A DNA stretch of 64,000 nt from Rhizorhabdus wittichii RW1. GTDB taxonomy: Bacteria; Pseudomonadota; Alphaproteobacteria; Sphingomonadales; Sphingomonadaceae. Positions 34,563-43,685 of this stretch are shown piece by piece. Within the stretch, counting starts at the first letter, position 1. Every line of letters begins with the position of its first letter. Below the pieces are notes generated by a model. The model saw nothing but the letters and a program-made list of their open reading frames with translations. It had not been told where the DNA came from and made no database searches. Position numbers and translations under genes: made by a program. Location of the stretch: contig CP000699.1 in the NCBI GenBank assembly GCA_000016765.1, positions 806,001-870,000 of the forward strand, written 5' to 3'.

Positions 34563-34667
34563 TATCGCCCCGTTGCCATTTCCAATGCGAAAGAACGGAC
34601 TAGCGGGTGTTGGCGGCACGTCAACCGCGCTGATCCACCGGTGATGGCGATCGCTATCGGCCCTCCC

Positions 34668-35930
34668 TCACGACGGCCAGTTTTCGAGCGTCTCGACGAA
34701 GGCCGAGAGCCAGCCGTTGGTCTGGTGCCCGTCGACCACGCGATGGTCGATCGTCAGGGAGACATAGGCGAGCGACCGGATCTGGATCGTGTCGACGCCG
34801 TCGACCTCGCGCACCACCACCCGCTTCTCGGTCTTGCCGATGCCGAGGATCGCCGACTGCGGCTGGTTGATGATGATCGGCGTGGCGAACAGCGATCCCG
34901 ACACGCCATGGTTGGAGATGGTGAAGGTGCCGCCACGCATGTCGGCCGGGGTCAGCTTGTTGGCGCGGGCGCGCTCGACCATCTCGGTCAGCCGCTTGGC
35001 GATGCCGAGCAGCGACAGCTCCTGGCATTTCGAGACGACCGGGACGACCAGCCCCTTGTCGCCCAGCGCGGTGCCGATGCCGATGTTGACGTCGTCGAAG
35101 ATGTCGAGCCGGTCGTCGTGCCAGCGGCTGTTGATCGCCGGCGCCGCCTTCATCGCCGCGACGCAGGCCGCGATGAAATAGGCGGTGAAGGTCAGGTTCG
35201 CGCCCTCCGCCGCGAACGCCGCCTTGTGCTTGCGGCGATGCGCCATGATCGCGGTGAAGTCGCATTCGAACATCGCCGTGACGTGCGGAGCGACCGTCAC
35301 GCTGTTGAGCATGTTCTGGGCGATCGCCAGGCGCATCCGGTCGTGCGGGATCGACCGCACGCCGCCTGCCGACGCCGGAGCCTCCTCGCGCGCCGCGACA
35401 GGGGCCGGCGCGGGCCTGGGAGCCGGCGCGGCGGCGCGCTCGGCGACCGCCTTGTCGACGTCGGCGCGGGTGATCCGCCCCGCCTTGCCGGTGCCGGTGA
35501 TCGTCGCCGGATCGATGTCGTGCGTCCGCACGGCGCGGCGCACCGCAGGGGACAGCGCCAGCGCCATGCTCTTGTCGCCCGGCGCGGCCGGCGCCGGGGA
35601 AGATGCCGGAGCCGGGGCGAACCCCGCCTCCCCAGGCTCGGCTCCGGCATCCCCGGAAGCGGCCGGGGGCGTCGCGCCCGCCGCCGCCTCGTCACCGACC
35701 CTCAGGCGGCCGAGCAAAGCGCCAGGCTCGGCCTCCGCGTCGGATGCCAACAGTATCTCGGCGATCACGCCGGCGGCCGGCGCGGGCACTTCCTGGGTGA
35801 CCTTGTCCGTCTCCAGCTCGACCAGCGGATCATTCTCCTCGACCCGGTCGCCGACATTGCGGAGCCAGCTCCGCACGATCGCCTTGGTGCCCTCCTGCTC
35901 GGCGGGCACGAAAATATCGATATATCCCAT
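34668..35930 (-). CDS. 2-oxoacid dehydrogenase complex E2 (dihydrolipoyl acyltransferase)
   Basis: 420 residues from ATG 35930 (AGGGGGCAG just upstream). It has a lipoyl domain with the modified Lys in ELETDKVTQEVPAPAAG, a Pro/Ala linker, a peripheral-subunit-binding domain (SPAVRRAVRTHDIDPATITGTGKAGRITRADVD) and the catalytic domain ending in LTIDHRVVDGHQTNGWLSAF with the active-site His and Asp. It transfers the acyl group to CoA. The gene follows the fused E1 by 14 bases. Together with the aromatic aminotransferase and next to paa genes, it is predicted to yield phenylacetyl-CoA. No E3 gene is here; the lpd at 55178 could serve. Confidence 0.85.
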   Translation of the reverse strand: MGYIDIFVPAEQEGTKAIVRSWLRNVGDRVEENDPLVELETDKVTQEVPAPAAGVIAEILLASDAEAEPGALLGRLRVGDEAAAGATPPAASGDAGAEPGEAGFAPAPASSPAPAAPGDKSMALALSPAVRRAVRTHDIDPATITGTGKAGRITRADVDKAVAERAAAPAPRPAPAPVAAREEAPASAGGVRSIPHDRMRLAIAQNMLNSVTVAPHVTAMFECDFTAIMAHRRKHKAAFAAEGANLTFTAYFIAACVAAMKAAPAINSRWHDDRLDIFDDVNIGIGTALGDKGLVVPVVSKCQELSLLGIAKRLTEMVERARANKLTPADMRGGTFTISNHGVSGSLFATPIIINQPQSAILGIGKTEKRVVVREVDGVDTIQIRSLAYVSLTIDHRVVDGHQTNGWLSAFVETLENWPS

Positions 35931-35944
35931 CTCTGCCCCCTCGA

Positions 35945-38023
35945 TCAGAACGCGATCAGTTCGTCGATCTTCGCGCGGATGCGCTCGACCGACGGCACCG
36001 CCCAATCGAGCAGCAACGGATTATGCGGGCTGGGAATGTCGGGCATCGTCACCCGCGCGACCGGCGCGTCGAGGTCCATGAACGCCTGGTCGGCGACCAC
36101 CGCCGCGATCTCCGCGCCGAAGCCGGCGGTCTGGAGATCCTCGTGCACGATCAGGCAGCGGCGGGTGCGGCGCACCGAGTCCAGTACCGCCTCGCGGTCC
36201 CACGGCATCAGCGTGCGCAGGTCGATGACGTCGGCCGAGACATGCGCGGCCGCATCCTCGCAGCGCGGCACCATCGCGCCCCAGGTGACGATGGTGATGT
36301 CGCTGCCCTGCCGGGTGAACTTCGCCTGGCCGAACGGCAGCACGAAATCGTCGCCCGGATAGGGCCGCCGCGCCCAGGCGAGGTCGAGCAGGTTGCGATG
36401 CTCGAAGAAGATCACCGGATCGTTGCCGCGCAGCGAGGCGCGCAGCAGGCCGACCGCGTCCTCGGCATTGGACGGCACCGCGACCTTCCAGCCCGGATTG
36501 TGGACGAAGGCGACCTCGTTGGTCTGGCTGTGCCAGGGATCGCCGCACTTGAAGAAGCCGCCCGGGATGCGGACCACCATCGGCGCCGCGAAGCGGTTGT
36601 TGGTGCGCCAGCGCATCGTGCCGCAATCGTTGATCTGCTCGGTCGCCGGCTCGGCATATTTGCGGAACTGGATCTCCGGCACCGGCATCAGCCCGGCGAG
36701 CGCCATGCCGACCGCGCGGCCGATGATGCCCTCCTCCGACAGCGAGGTGTCGAACACGCGCTCCGTGCCGTATTTCTCCTGGAGGCCGAGCGTCACCGCG
36801 TGGACGCCGCCCTTCGGCCCGATATCCTCGCCGAACAGCACGACCTTGTCGTTGATCGACAGCTCATGGTCGAGGGTGCGGCGGATCGCGGTCACCATGT
36901 TGATCCGCTGCCCCTCGGGCCTGGGCTCCCCGGTCGCGGCGGGCGCGACATAGCCGTGCAGCGCCATGCCGCCCTCGGCCTGCATCTCGCCTTCGAAGAA
37001 GACGTTCTTCATCACGCTTTCGGGCTGCGAGACTGGGCGCGCCTTCGCCTCCTCGCAGGCGGCTTCGGCGGCGGCCTGCGCCTCGCCCTGCAACCTGTCC
37101 CACTCGGCCTCGCTCAGCACGGCGGGGACCAGGTAGGACTTGAGCTTGGGCAGCGGATCGCGCGCCCATTCGGCCTCGACGACGTTGGACGACTTGTAGG
37201 TCTGGGTGTCCTGGAAGCTGTGGCCCTGGAGGCGCGGCACGGTCAGCCGCAGCATCGCGGGCGCGCGCCGGTCGCGGACATAGGACGTCGCCGCGTCAAC
37301 GAGGCGCGCGGCCTCGGCCGGGTCGGTGCCGTCGCCCGAGAATATCTCGAGCCCCTGCCAGCTCCCCAGATTGGCGGCGATGTTGCCGCCCGGCGTCTGG
37401 AAGGTCGAGGGCACCGAGATGCCGAAGCCGTTGTCCTCGATGTAGAAGAGCATCGGCAGCTTCTGCGTCGTCGCGATGGTCAGCGCCGCCCAGAAGCCGT
37501 TCGACGCGACCGATCCGTCGCCGCCGAGCACGACCGCCAGCGCCTTGTCATAGGCGGGGTCCTTCACGACGGTGCGGTAATATTCGATCGCCTGCGCCCA
37601 GCCGGCGGTCGGCGTGTATTGCGCGCCGACCCCGCCGCACATCGGCAGGGCCGAGGCGCCGTCGGGGTTGGGGAAGTTGAACACCACGCCGATGTCGCGG
37701 CCGTCCGAATAGCCGCCCGCGCGGCCCATCGCCGAGCCGAGCGCGTCGGCCACGTCGACGCCGAGCGCCAGCAGCAGCGGGCGCGAACGATAATAGCCGC
37801 AGCTCGCATCCTGCGGATTGTCGAGCCGGCAGCCGAGCAGGATCTGCCCCATGTCGTGGCCGCGCGCCGAGAACTGGTAGAGCACCTCCTTCTCGGGAAC
37901 GAGCCGGGTCTCCTCCATCTTGTCGAGCGCGCGCGACAGGTGGACGAGATAGGCGACGCGCTTCCAGTCGACATTATCGTCGGGGGCGTTGCGGAGCGGC
38001 TGCTTGAGCGCGGCGGTGGCCAT
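35945..38023 (-). CDS. 2-oxoacid dehydrogenase E1, fused alpha-beta
   Basis: 692 residues, joining an E1-alpha half (thiamine diphosphate motif VLGGDGSVASNGFW ending in YIEDNGFG) to an E1-beta half from about residue 355 (NMVTAIRRTLDHELSINDKVVLFGEDIGPKGGVH). It decarboxylates a 2-oxoacid and loads the acyl group on E2. Fused E1 enzymes occur in branched-chain-type complexes. The first gene of the operon is an aromatic aminotransferase and the second Bkd set of this window (54026-60097) is linked to ilvE. I therefore infer an aromatic substrate such as phenylpyruvate or indolepyruvate. Sequence alone cannot prove that. Confidence 0.85.
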   Translation of the reverse strand: MATAALKQPLRNAPDDNVDWKRVAYLVHLSRALDKMEETRLVPEKEVLYQFSARGHDMGQILLGCRLDNPQDASCGYYRSRPLLLALGVDVADALGSAMGRAGGYSDGRDIGVVFNFPNPDGASALPMCGGVGAQYTPTAGWAQAIEYYRTVVKDPAYDKALAVVLGGDGSVASNGFWAALTIATTQKLPMLFYIEDNGFGISVPSTFQTPGGNIAANLGSWQGLEIFSGDGTDPAEAARLVDAATSYVRDRRAPAMLRLTVPRLQGHSFQDTQTYKSSNVVEAEWARDPLPKLKSYLVPAVLSEAEWDRLQGEAQAAAEAACEEAKARPVSQPESVMKNVFFEGEMQAEGGMALHGYVAPAATGEPRPEGQRINMVTAIRRTLDHELSINDKVVLFGEDIGPKGGVHAVTLGLQEKYGTERVFDTSLSEEGIIGRAVGMALAGLMPVPEIQFRKYAEPATEQINDCGTMRWRTNNRFAAPMVVRIPGGFFKCGDPWHSQTNEVAFVHNPGWKVAVPSNAEDAVGLLRASLRGNDPVIFFEHRNLLDLAWARRPYPGDDFVLPFGQAKFTRQGSDITIVTWGAMVPRCEDAAAHVSADVIDLRTLMPWDREAVLDSVRRTRRCLIVHEDLQTAGFGAEIAAVVADQAFMDLDAPVARVTMPDIPSPHNPLLLDWAVPSVERIRAKIDELIAF

Positions 38024-38042
38024 GGGGAAACTCCGTCTTCGG

Positions 38043-39248
38043 TCAGCGGACCGCCGCGAAGGCGGCGGCGAGCGGGGCGAGCTTGGCGGGGGTGAGGCCC
38101 GCGATGTTGATGCGGCCGGACCCGGCCATGTAGATGGCGTACCGCTCGCGCATCGCCTTCACCTGGTCGGGCGAGAGCGGCAGGGTCGAGAACATGCCCT
38201 TCTGCCGCCCGATGAAGGCCAGCGCGGGATCGAGCGCGGCGAGCCCGGCGCGCATCGCGGCGATGCGGGCGCGGACCTCGTCGAGCTCGGCCAGCCATTG
38301 CGCGCGCAGCTCGGCGCTTTCGAGGATCAAACGCACGACCGCCGCGCCATGATCCGGCGGCATCGACCAGTTGGCGCGGGCGAGGCTCAGCAGGTTCGAC
38401 TGGACGACGGCGGCCGCCTCGGGCTCGGCGGCGAGTATGAACAGCGCCCCGACCCGCTCGCGATAGAGGCCGAAATTCTTGTCGCAGCTATAGGCGACCA
38501 GCATCTCCGGGCAGTGGCGCGCGACGATGCGGACGCCCTCGGCATCCTCGTCCATCGACGCACCGAGGCCCTGATAGGCGAGGTCGATGAAGGGCAGCAG
38601 CCCGCGCTTCGCCATCAACGCGCCGAGTGCCTCCCACTGGTCGGCCGTGAAATCGGCGCCGGTCGGGTTGTGGCAGCAGCCGTGGAGCAGCACGACGTCG
38701 CCCGGCACTGCGGTCTGCAAGGCGGCGAGCACGTCGTCGAAGCACAGCTCCTGTGTGGTCAGGTCGATATGGCGGTGCTGGCGCAGCGCGAGCCGCGCCG
38801 CCGCGAAGATCGGCGCATGGTTCGGCCAGGTCGGGCCACCGACATGGATGACCGCATCGGGATTGTTGCGGGCGATCAGCTCGGCGCCCAGCCGCAGCGC
38901 GCCGGTGCCGCCCGGGGTCTGGAGACCGGCGAGGCGGGCGCGCGGCGCGGCGTCGCCGAACACAATCGGCGCCAGCCCCTCGAAGAAGCCGATATCGCCT
39001 TCGGGCCCGACATAGGCCTTGGTCGGCTGCTCGGCGAGCAGCTTCGCCTCGGCGGCCTTCACCGCCGCGAACACCGGGGTATGCCCGGCCTCGTCCTTGT
39101 AGACGCCGACGCCGAGGTCGATCTTGCTGGCGCGCGGGTCGGCCGCATAGAGGCCGATCAGAGCCAGCAGCGAGTCCGAAGGCTGAAGCTCGAGCCGGCC
39201 GAACAGCGCGCGCGGCGGCGCCACGGTCGTCTCGTCGAGGGTGATCAT
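38043..39248 (-). CDS. tyrB: Aromatic/aspartate aminotransferase (TyrB/AspC family)
   Basis: 401 residues from ATG 39248 (AAGGAG nine bases upstream), the standard length. The PLP Lys lies in SCDKNFGLYRERVG, and the substrate-binding motifs GCCHNPTGADF and PFIDLAYQGLG are complete. It exchanges amino groups between aromatic amino acids and 2-oxoglutarate, giving phenylpyruvate or related acids. It leads an operon with fused E1 and E2, and an Lrp regulator is divergent. Catabolic use in phenylalanine breakdown is inferred from this context; a biosynthetic role is the alternative. Confidence 0.82.
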   Translation of the reverse strand: MITLDETTVAPPRALFGRLELQPSDSLLALIGLYAADPRASKIDLGVGVYKDEAGHTPVFAAVKAAEAKLLAEQPTKAYVGPEGDIGFFEGLAPIVFGDAAPRARLAGLQTPGGTGALRLGAELIARNNPDAVIHVGGPTWPNHAPIFAAARLALRQHRHIDLTTQELCFDDVLAALQTAVPGDVVLLHGCCHNPTGADFTADQWEALGALMAKRGLLPFIDLAYQGLGASMDEDAEGVRIVARHCPEMLVAYSCDKNFGLYRERVGALFILAAEPEAAAVVQSNLLSLARANWSMPPDHGAAVVRLILESAELRAQWLAELDEVRARIAAMRAGLAALDPALAFIGRQKGMFSTLPLSPDQVKAMRERYAIYMAGSGRINIAGLTPAKLAPLAAAFAAVR

Positions 39249-39332
39249 CGTCGGCCGCTCCTTCGGACATGCATTTCCTGTGGATTTTTTATCGCATGCA
39301 GCCGAAAGATGTCGTTCAAACTTAGGCATGAT

Positions 39333-39356
39333 AACGCCAGATATGAAATCAGCGTT
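39333..39356. promoter_or_regulatory. Inverted repeat in the tyrB/lrp gap
   Basis: AACGC and GCGTT flank 14 bases of AT-rich sequence in the 125-bp divergent gap. Lrp proteins often bind such loose palindromes and control both flanking genes. The match is short and may be chance. Confidence 0.3.
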
Positions 39357-39373
39357 TCACATTATCGGATTTG

Positions 39374-39844
39374 ATGATGGAAAAAGTTCAGCTCGATTCG
39401 ATCGACCGCAAGCTGCTCCGGGTGCTGCAGCGCCGCGCCGACATCAGCCAGGCGGCGCTGGCCGAAGAGGTGGGGTCCTCCCCCGCATCATGCTGGCGCC
39501 GGCTGAAGGCGCTGGAGGAGGCCGGTGTGCTCGGCCCGACCGTCCGGCTGCTCAACCCGCAGGCGATCGGCAAGACGCTCGACGTGGTCTGCCAGGTGCG
39601 GATGAAGGCGCACGACGTCGAGAGCCGGTCGGCGTTCGAATCCTTCATCGTCGGCCGCGAGGAGGTGATGGAATGCCTCTCCATGTCCGGAGAGTGGGAC
39701 TATCAGATCCGCGTCACCGTCAGCGACATGGCGGAATATGAGGATTTCCTGATGCGCCGCCTGCTCGCCCAGCCGGCGGTGGCGCATTCGGCGTCGCACT
39801 TCGCGCTCAAGCGCATCAAGTCGACCACCGCGATCGCGGTGTGA
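39374..39844 (+). CDS. Lrp/AsnC-family regulator
   Basis: 156 residues from one of two adjacent ATGs (39374, 39377); a TTG precedes them. The helix-turn-helix is RADISQAALAEEVGSSPASCWRRLKALEEAGVL, followed by the RAM ligand domain with VMECLSMSGEWDYQIRVTVSDMAEYEDFL. It is divergent from the tyrB-E1-E2 operon and probably activates it when an aromatic amino acid is present. It is a paralogue of the Lrp protein at 60255, which stands in the same relation to the branched-chain operon. Confidence 0.88.
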   Translation: MMEKVQLDSIDRKLLRVLQRRADISQAALAEEVGSSPASCWRRLKALEEAGVLGPTVRLLNPQAIGKTLDVVCQVRMKAHDVESRSAFESFIVGREEVMECLSMSGEWDYQIRVTVSDMAEYEDFLMRRLLAQPAVAHSASHFALKRIKSTTAIAV

Positions 39845-39859
39845 CTTCCCCACCTCCCC

Positions 39860-39955
39860 CGTCATGCCAGCGAAGGCTGGCATCCATGTCTGTCGTCTCC
39901 CGGATGGCATCTGGCTGATGAGAGACATGGGCCCCTGCCTTCGCAGGGGCGACGG
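39860..39955. repeat. Palindromic intergenic repeat, family E copy 1
   Basis: Starts GTCATGCCAGCGAAGGCTGG and contains CATCTGGCTGATGAGAGACA. The reverse complement of the same element is at 53916-54013. It lies between the convergent Lrp and TonB receptor genes. Confidence 0.85.
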
Positions 39956-39970
39956 TGAAGTTGGGAGGCC

Positions 39971-42181
39971 TCAGAAGCTGTACCGCGCCTGCACGCCGAA
40001 CCAGCGCGGGGTGGCGTAGGTGCCGTAGGAGCCGCCGAGCGGCGGGGCCGAGACGTCGAAGGCGAAGGTCTTGCGCGCCTTGTCGAACAGGTTGTTGACG
40101 AAGCCCGCCAGCTCGAAGCCGCTGTCGGCGAACTTCAGCGACACCCGCGCATTGGCCAGCCAGCTTCCCTTGATCAGGGTCGCCTGCGCATTGGTGAGCT
40201 GGGCGTAGAAGTCGTCGGTGTAGATCGCGTTCATCGTGCCGCTCAACTGGCCGAAGCCGAGGTCGAAGCGCTTCGTCGCGGCCAGGTTGATCGTATAGTC
40301 GGGCGACTGCGGCGCCTTGCGGTCGACCAGGCGGGTGCCGATCGGGATGCCCTTCACATTGGTGTGGAGCAGCGCCAGGCCCGCATCGAACTGGAAGCCC
40401 ATGCCCGGCCGCGCCGACAGCTCGAAATCGGCGCCGTACATCTTCGCGCTGGTGTTGAAGAGCGTGAAGTTGAAGCCACGCTGGTCGAACGCCTGATAGT
40501 CCGAATAGTCGTAATAATAAGTGGCGCCGTTAAGCCGCAGGCGGCGATCGAAGAACTCGAACTTGCCGCCCACTTCATAGGCCATCAGGTTCTCGCCCTT
40601 GAAGCGGAAGCCGGTGAGCGGCGCCTGCCCGACGAAGCCGGCATTGTAGTTGAACGCCTTGTAGCCGCGATTGATGCTCGCATAGAGCAGTGTGTCGCTA
40701 TTGGGCTTGTAATCGAGCGCGAGGCGGCCCGAGACGCCGGTCTCGCCATGCTTGTCGGTGGTGACGCCGGCCGAGGCGAGCGATCCCGGCGCGATGAAGG
40801 CCGGGCACAGCGGGCCGGTGCAGACCTCCGAGTAATAATATTTCTTCTCGTCGCGGGTGACGCGGATACCGGCGGTCAGCTTGAGCTGCTCGGTCAGGTC
40901 ATATTCCGCCTGCCCGAAGGCCGAGTAGGATTGGGTGTCGACGCTGTAGTCGGCGCGCGGATAGGTGCCGAAGGCCGGCAGGTTGAAGCCCTGAAAATAG
41001 TCGCCCTTGATGTTGAGGTAATAGAGGCCGGCGGTCCAGCGGAACGCGCCCTCATCCTCGATCAGGCGGATTTCCTGGGTGAAATGCTTGGCCTTGGCGT
41101 TCTGCCCGAAGATGCCGATGTCGATCGGCGAGAAGTCGTTGTCGGCCGCATATTCGCTGTCGAGGCTCTGGTAGCTGGTGACGGTCGCAAGCGAATAGCC
41201 GCCGCCGAGATCGAGGTTGATCTTGCCGCCGACCGTCCAGGTCTCGCGGGTGAAGCGGCCCGCGAAGTTGAACGAGCCGGTATAGGGATCGCCGTCGGCG
41301 TCGACATAGCCGAAGCCGGTCGGCGAGCCAGGCGGCAGCAGCACGCCGAGCCCGTCCGCGTCCTGCGCCGCGCCGGTGATCATCGCGCCGCCGGTCGCGA
41401 CCGGGCGGATCTTGTACCAGTCGGCGAACAGGTTGACGGTCAGCCGGTCGTTCGGCTCGATCTTCACCTGGCCGCGCGCCGCCAGCGTGTCGTTGGCCAG
41501 GATGTCGGAGCCGATGTCGTTCTTGATATAGCCGTCGGCCTTGTTCTTGAGCACCGCGATGCGCGCCGAGACGCCTTCGCCCAGCGGGCCGCCGACCGCC
41601 GCCTCGACCCGGAACTGGTCGTAGCTGCCATAGGTCGCGTCGACGAAGCCGCTCAGCTCGTCGGTCGGCTGGTTGGTGATGACGTGGATCAGGCCGCCGG
41701 TCGCGTTGCGGCCGAACAGCGTGCCCTGCGGCCCCTTCAGCACCTCGACCCGGCTGACGTCGAACAGCTCCTGCACGCTGGTGGCGTTGGAGGGCTGATA
41801 GACCTCGTCGACATAGAAGGCGTTGGCGGGCTCGATATGGCCGGCGAAGTCGTTCTGCGAGACGCCGCGGATCGAGATCAGGCCGGCGACCGGCGGGCCG
41901 CCCGGCGCGGTGAACTGCAGGCCCGGCGTCATCGCCGCCAGGTCGGTCGAGTTGCGCAGGCCCAGTTCGGTCAGACGGTCGCCCCCCAGCGCCGTCACCG
42001 CGATGCCGATATCCTGCACGTTCGCGGCGCGGCGGGTCGCGGTCACGACGATCTCGTCGACCGCGTCGTCGGCGGCCGGTGCCGCCCTGTCCTGCGCGAA
42101 AGCGGGCATGGACAGGCCCGCGACGGCCAGCGCGAAGCCGCAGGCCGCCGAACGGAACGCCCCGATGCTGTCTTTGAACAC
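39971..42181 (-). CDS. TonB-dependent outer-membrane receptor
   Basis: 736 residues from GTG 42181, which has GGAGAGG five bases upstream and directly starts a signal peptide ending at MPAFAQ. Longer in-frame starts would put the signal inside the protein. A TonB-box-like DEIVVTATRR is followed by the plug (GVSQNDFAGHIEPANAF, VEVLKGPQGTLFGRNATGG) and a barrel ending in WFGVQARYSF. It imports an unknown ligand. A LuxR-type regulator is divergent, 239 bases away, and probably controls it. The pair is close to the acyl-CoA synthetase/cupin/SDR group, whose promoter region shares a motif with this gap. Confidence 0.9.
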   Translation of the reverse strand: MFKDSIGAFRSAACGFALAVAGLSMPAFAQDRAAPAADDAVDEIVVTATRRAANVQDIGIAVTALGGDRLTELGLRNSTDLAAMTPGLQFTAPGGPPVAGLISIRGVSQNDFAGHIEPANAFYVDEVYQPSNATSVQELFDVSRVEVLKGPQGTLFGRNATGGLIHVITNQPTDELSGFVDATYGSYDQFRVEAAVGGPLGEGVSARIAVLKNKADGYIKNDIGSDILANDTLAARGQVKIEPNDRLTVNLFADWYKIRPVATGGAMITGAAQDADGLGVLLPPGSPTGFGYVDADGDPYTGSFNFAGRFTRETWTVGGKINLDLGGGYSLATVTSYQSLDSEYAADNDFSPIDIGIFGQNAKAKHFTQEIRLIEDEGAFRWTAGLYYLNIKGDYFQGFNLPAFGTYPRADYSVDTQSYSAFGQAEYDLTEQLKLTAGIRVTRDEKKYYYSEVCTGPLCPAFIAPGSLASAGVTTDKHGETGVSGRLALDYKPNSDTLLYASINRGYKAFNYNAGFVGQAPLTGFRFKGENLMAYEVGGKFEFFDRRLRLNGATYYYDYSDYQAFDQRGFNFTLFNTSAKMYGADFELSARPGMGFQFDAGLALLHTNVKGIPIGTRLVDRKAPQSPDYTINLAATKRFDLGFGQLSGTMNAIYTDDFYAQLTNAQATLIKGSWLANARVSLKFADSGFELAGFVNNLFDKARKTFAFDVSAPPLGGSYGTYATPRWFGVQARYSF

Positions 42182-42275
42182 TCTTGCCTCTCCCCGATAG
42201 GCCGGACCACGACGACAGGCCGGCACCTTTTTGGAACGGAGCCTATCTGCATCGGGGCGGGTGCGCTGCCTATGA

Positions 42276-42290
42276 CGGGAAATACTCACC
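42276..42290. promoter_or_regulatory. Motif ATGACGGGAAATACTCACC in the TonB/LuxR gap
   Basis: ATGACGGG-AAATACTCACC-CGC recurs with small changes at 45973-45991 and, inverted, at 46010-46024 in the cupin/SDR gap. All three lie in divergent promoter regions a few kb apart. It may be the binding site of the LuxR-type regulator at 42421. No palindrome is obvious in the single copy. Confidence 0.35.
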
Positions 42291-42420
42291 CGCTGAAGGT
42301 GCAACGACATGGACGCAAGGCCCGTGGCGGCGTAGAACCAGCCCCGGTTATCGAAGGCGGTTCGCCGCCGCAGGCCGCGCCAGACGGCCCAGCGACGAGG
42401 GAGGAGGAACGAAGACGACC

Positions 42421-43515
42421 ATGTCGAAGCAGAGTTTCACCTCCGCCCCGTCGGCCAGCCTCTACGAGAAGATCCTGTCCTGCGACGGGCTCGACGACAT
42501 CGGCGGCCACATCCTCGAGCCGCTGGTCGACGCGCTCGGCGCGACCAGCGCGGTCTTCATCCAGATGTTCGCCTCCCCGCTCGGCGACCGCCATTTCGGC
42601 GCCCACAGCTATGTCGGCCACAAGCCGGGATCGGTCGGCGTCTATCTCGACGAGTTCCACAAGCTCGATCCGGTCATGCGCCCGGCGATGGACTGGCTCG
42701 ACGATCCCAAGCGCCCGCTGCCCAACATGCTGACCGGATCGTTCAAGCGCATCCTGGAGCAGAACAGCTATTATGGCAGCAGCTTCCTGCAACCGTTCGA
42801 CGTCGGCCATGTCGTCGCCTTCGTCCTGCCGATGAACACCGCCTTCGAGACCCAGCTCGCCTGCGTCGGCTTCCACCGCCGGCTCGACGATCCGGCCTTC
42901 TCGGCCGATCAGATCGGCTGGTTCGAGCGGCTGGGGCCCGCGCTCCGCTCGGTGCTCTACGTGCTTGCCGCGAAGGAGGCGATCACCCTGTCCGAGACGA
43001 TCGCGATGGCGGCGAAGGAGGCCGGCAACGATTTCGGCTTCCTGATCTTCGACGAGGACCTGGTGATCCGCAACGCCAATGCGCGCGGCATGGAGGATAT
43101 CGGCGTCGGCGGCGCGGACGGCCGGGGGTCCTCGCTGCTCGGCGAGATCAAGCAGAAGCTGCTCGGCTGCGATCGCAGCGAAGGCGGCGCGCTCACCTTC
43201 CGCGCCGACATGCCCAAGCCGGTCGAGGTCGAGATCCGCAATTTCCATTCGGCCGACGGACGACTGTTCCATCTGGTCGTCACCAACGGAGCGGGCAAGC
43301 ATCACGCGATCGACGGCGCCTGCCGCAAATTCGGACTGACCGAGCGCGAGGCCGAAGTCGTCTCGCGGATCGCGGCAGGCAAGTGCAACGCGTCGCTCAG
43401 CCAGGAACTGGGCATCTCGCTGCGCACCGGCGAGAATCATCTGCGCTCGATCTACCGCAAGGTCGGGGTCGGCAGCCGGACGCAATTGCTGTCGCGGCTG
43501 CTCCAGATCCACTAA
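42421..43515 (+). CDS. LuxR-type helix-turn-helix transcriptional regulator
   Basis: 364 residues. The last 60 form the LuxR/FixJ DNA-binding domain (KFGLTEREAEVVSRIAAGKCNASLSQELGISLRTGENHLRSIYRKVGVGS). The long N-terminal part has no motif I recognise; it contains a PAS-like stretch around FLIFDEDLVIRNANARGMEDIG. No acyl-homoserine-lactone domain is evident. The start is ATG 42421; a purine-rich GAGGAGGAACGAAG lies somewhat far upstream. It is divergent from the TonB receptor gene and followed by a palindromic repeat. Confidence 0.8.
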   Translation: MSKQSFTSAPSASLYEKILSCDGLDDIGGHILEPLVDALGATSAVFIQMFASPLGDRHFGAHSYVGHKPGSVGVYLDEFHKLDPVMRPAMDWLDDPKRPLPNMLTGSFKRILEQNSYYGSSFLQPFDVGHVVAFVLPMNTAFETQLACVGFHRRLDDPAFSADQIGWFERLGPALRSVLYVLAAKEAITLSETIAMAAKEAGNDFGFLIFDEDLVIRNANARGMEDIGVGGADGRGSSLLGEIKQKLLGCDRSEGGALTFRADMPKPVEVEIRNFHSADGRLFHLVVTNGAGKHHAIDGACRKFGLTEREAEVVSRIAAGKCNASLSQELGISLRTGENHLRSIYRKVGVGSRTQLLSRLLQIH

Positions 43516-43544
43516 AGCAATGAGCGTCGCGCCTTAAACATGAC

Positions 43545-43642
43545 CCGCTCCGCCTGAGGAGCCACTGAGCGTGGCGAAGTGGCGTCTCGAAGGCCCTTCG
43601 AGGCGGGCTTCGACTTCGCTCAGCCCTCCTCAGGGTGAGCGG
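43545..43642. repeat. Palindromic intergenic repeat, family F
   Basis: The two 49-base halves are imperfect complements; the left begins CCGCTCCGCCTGAGGAGCCA and the right ends CCCTCCTCAGGGTGAGCGG. It lies between the convergent LuxR-type and acyl-CoA synthetase genes, probably as a transcript end. Confidence 0.75.
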
Positions 43643-43685
43643 ACAAGGCGATCCCGCGATTCAATGACTTAGGAAAGCCGCCTGA

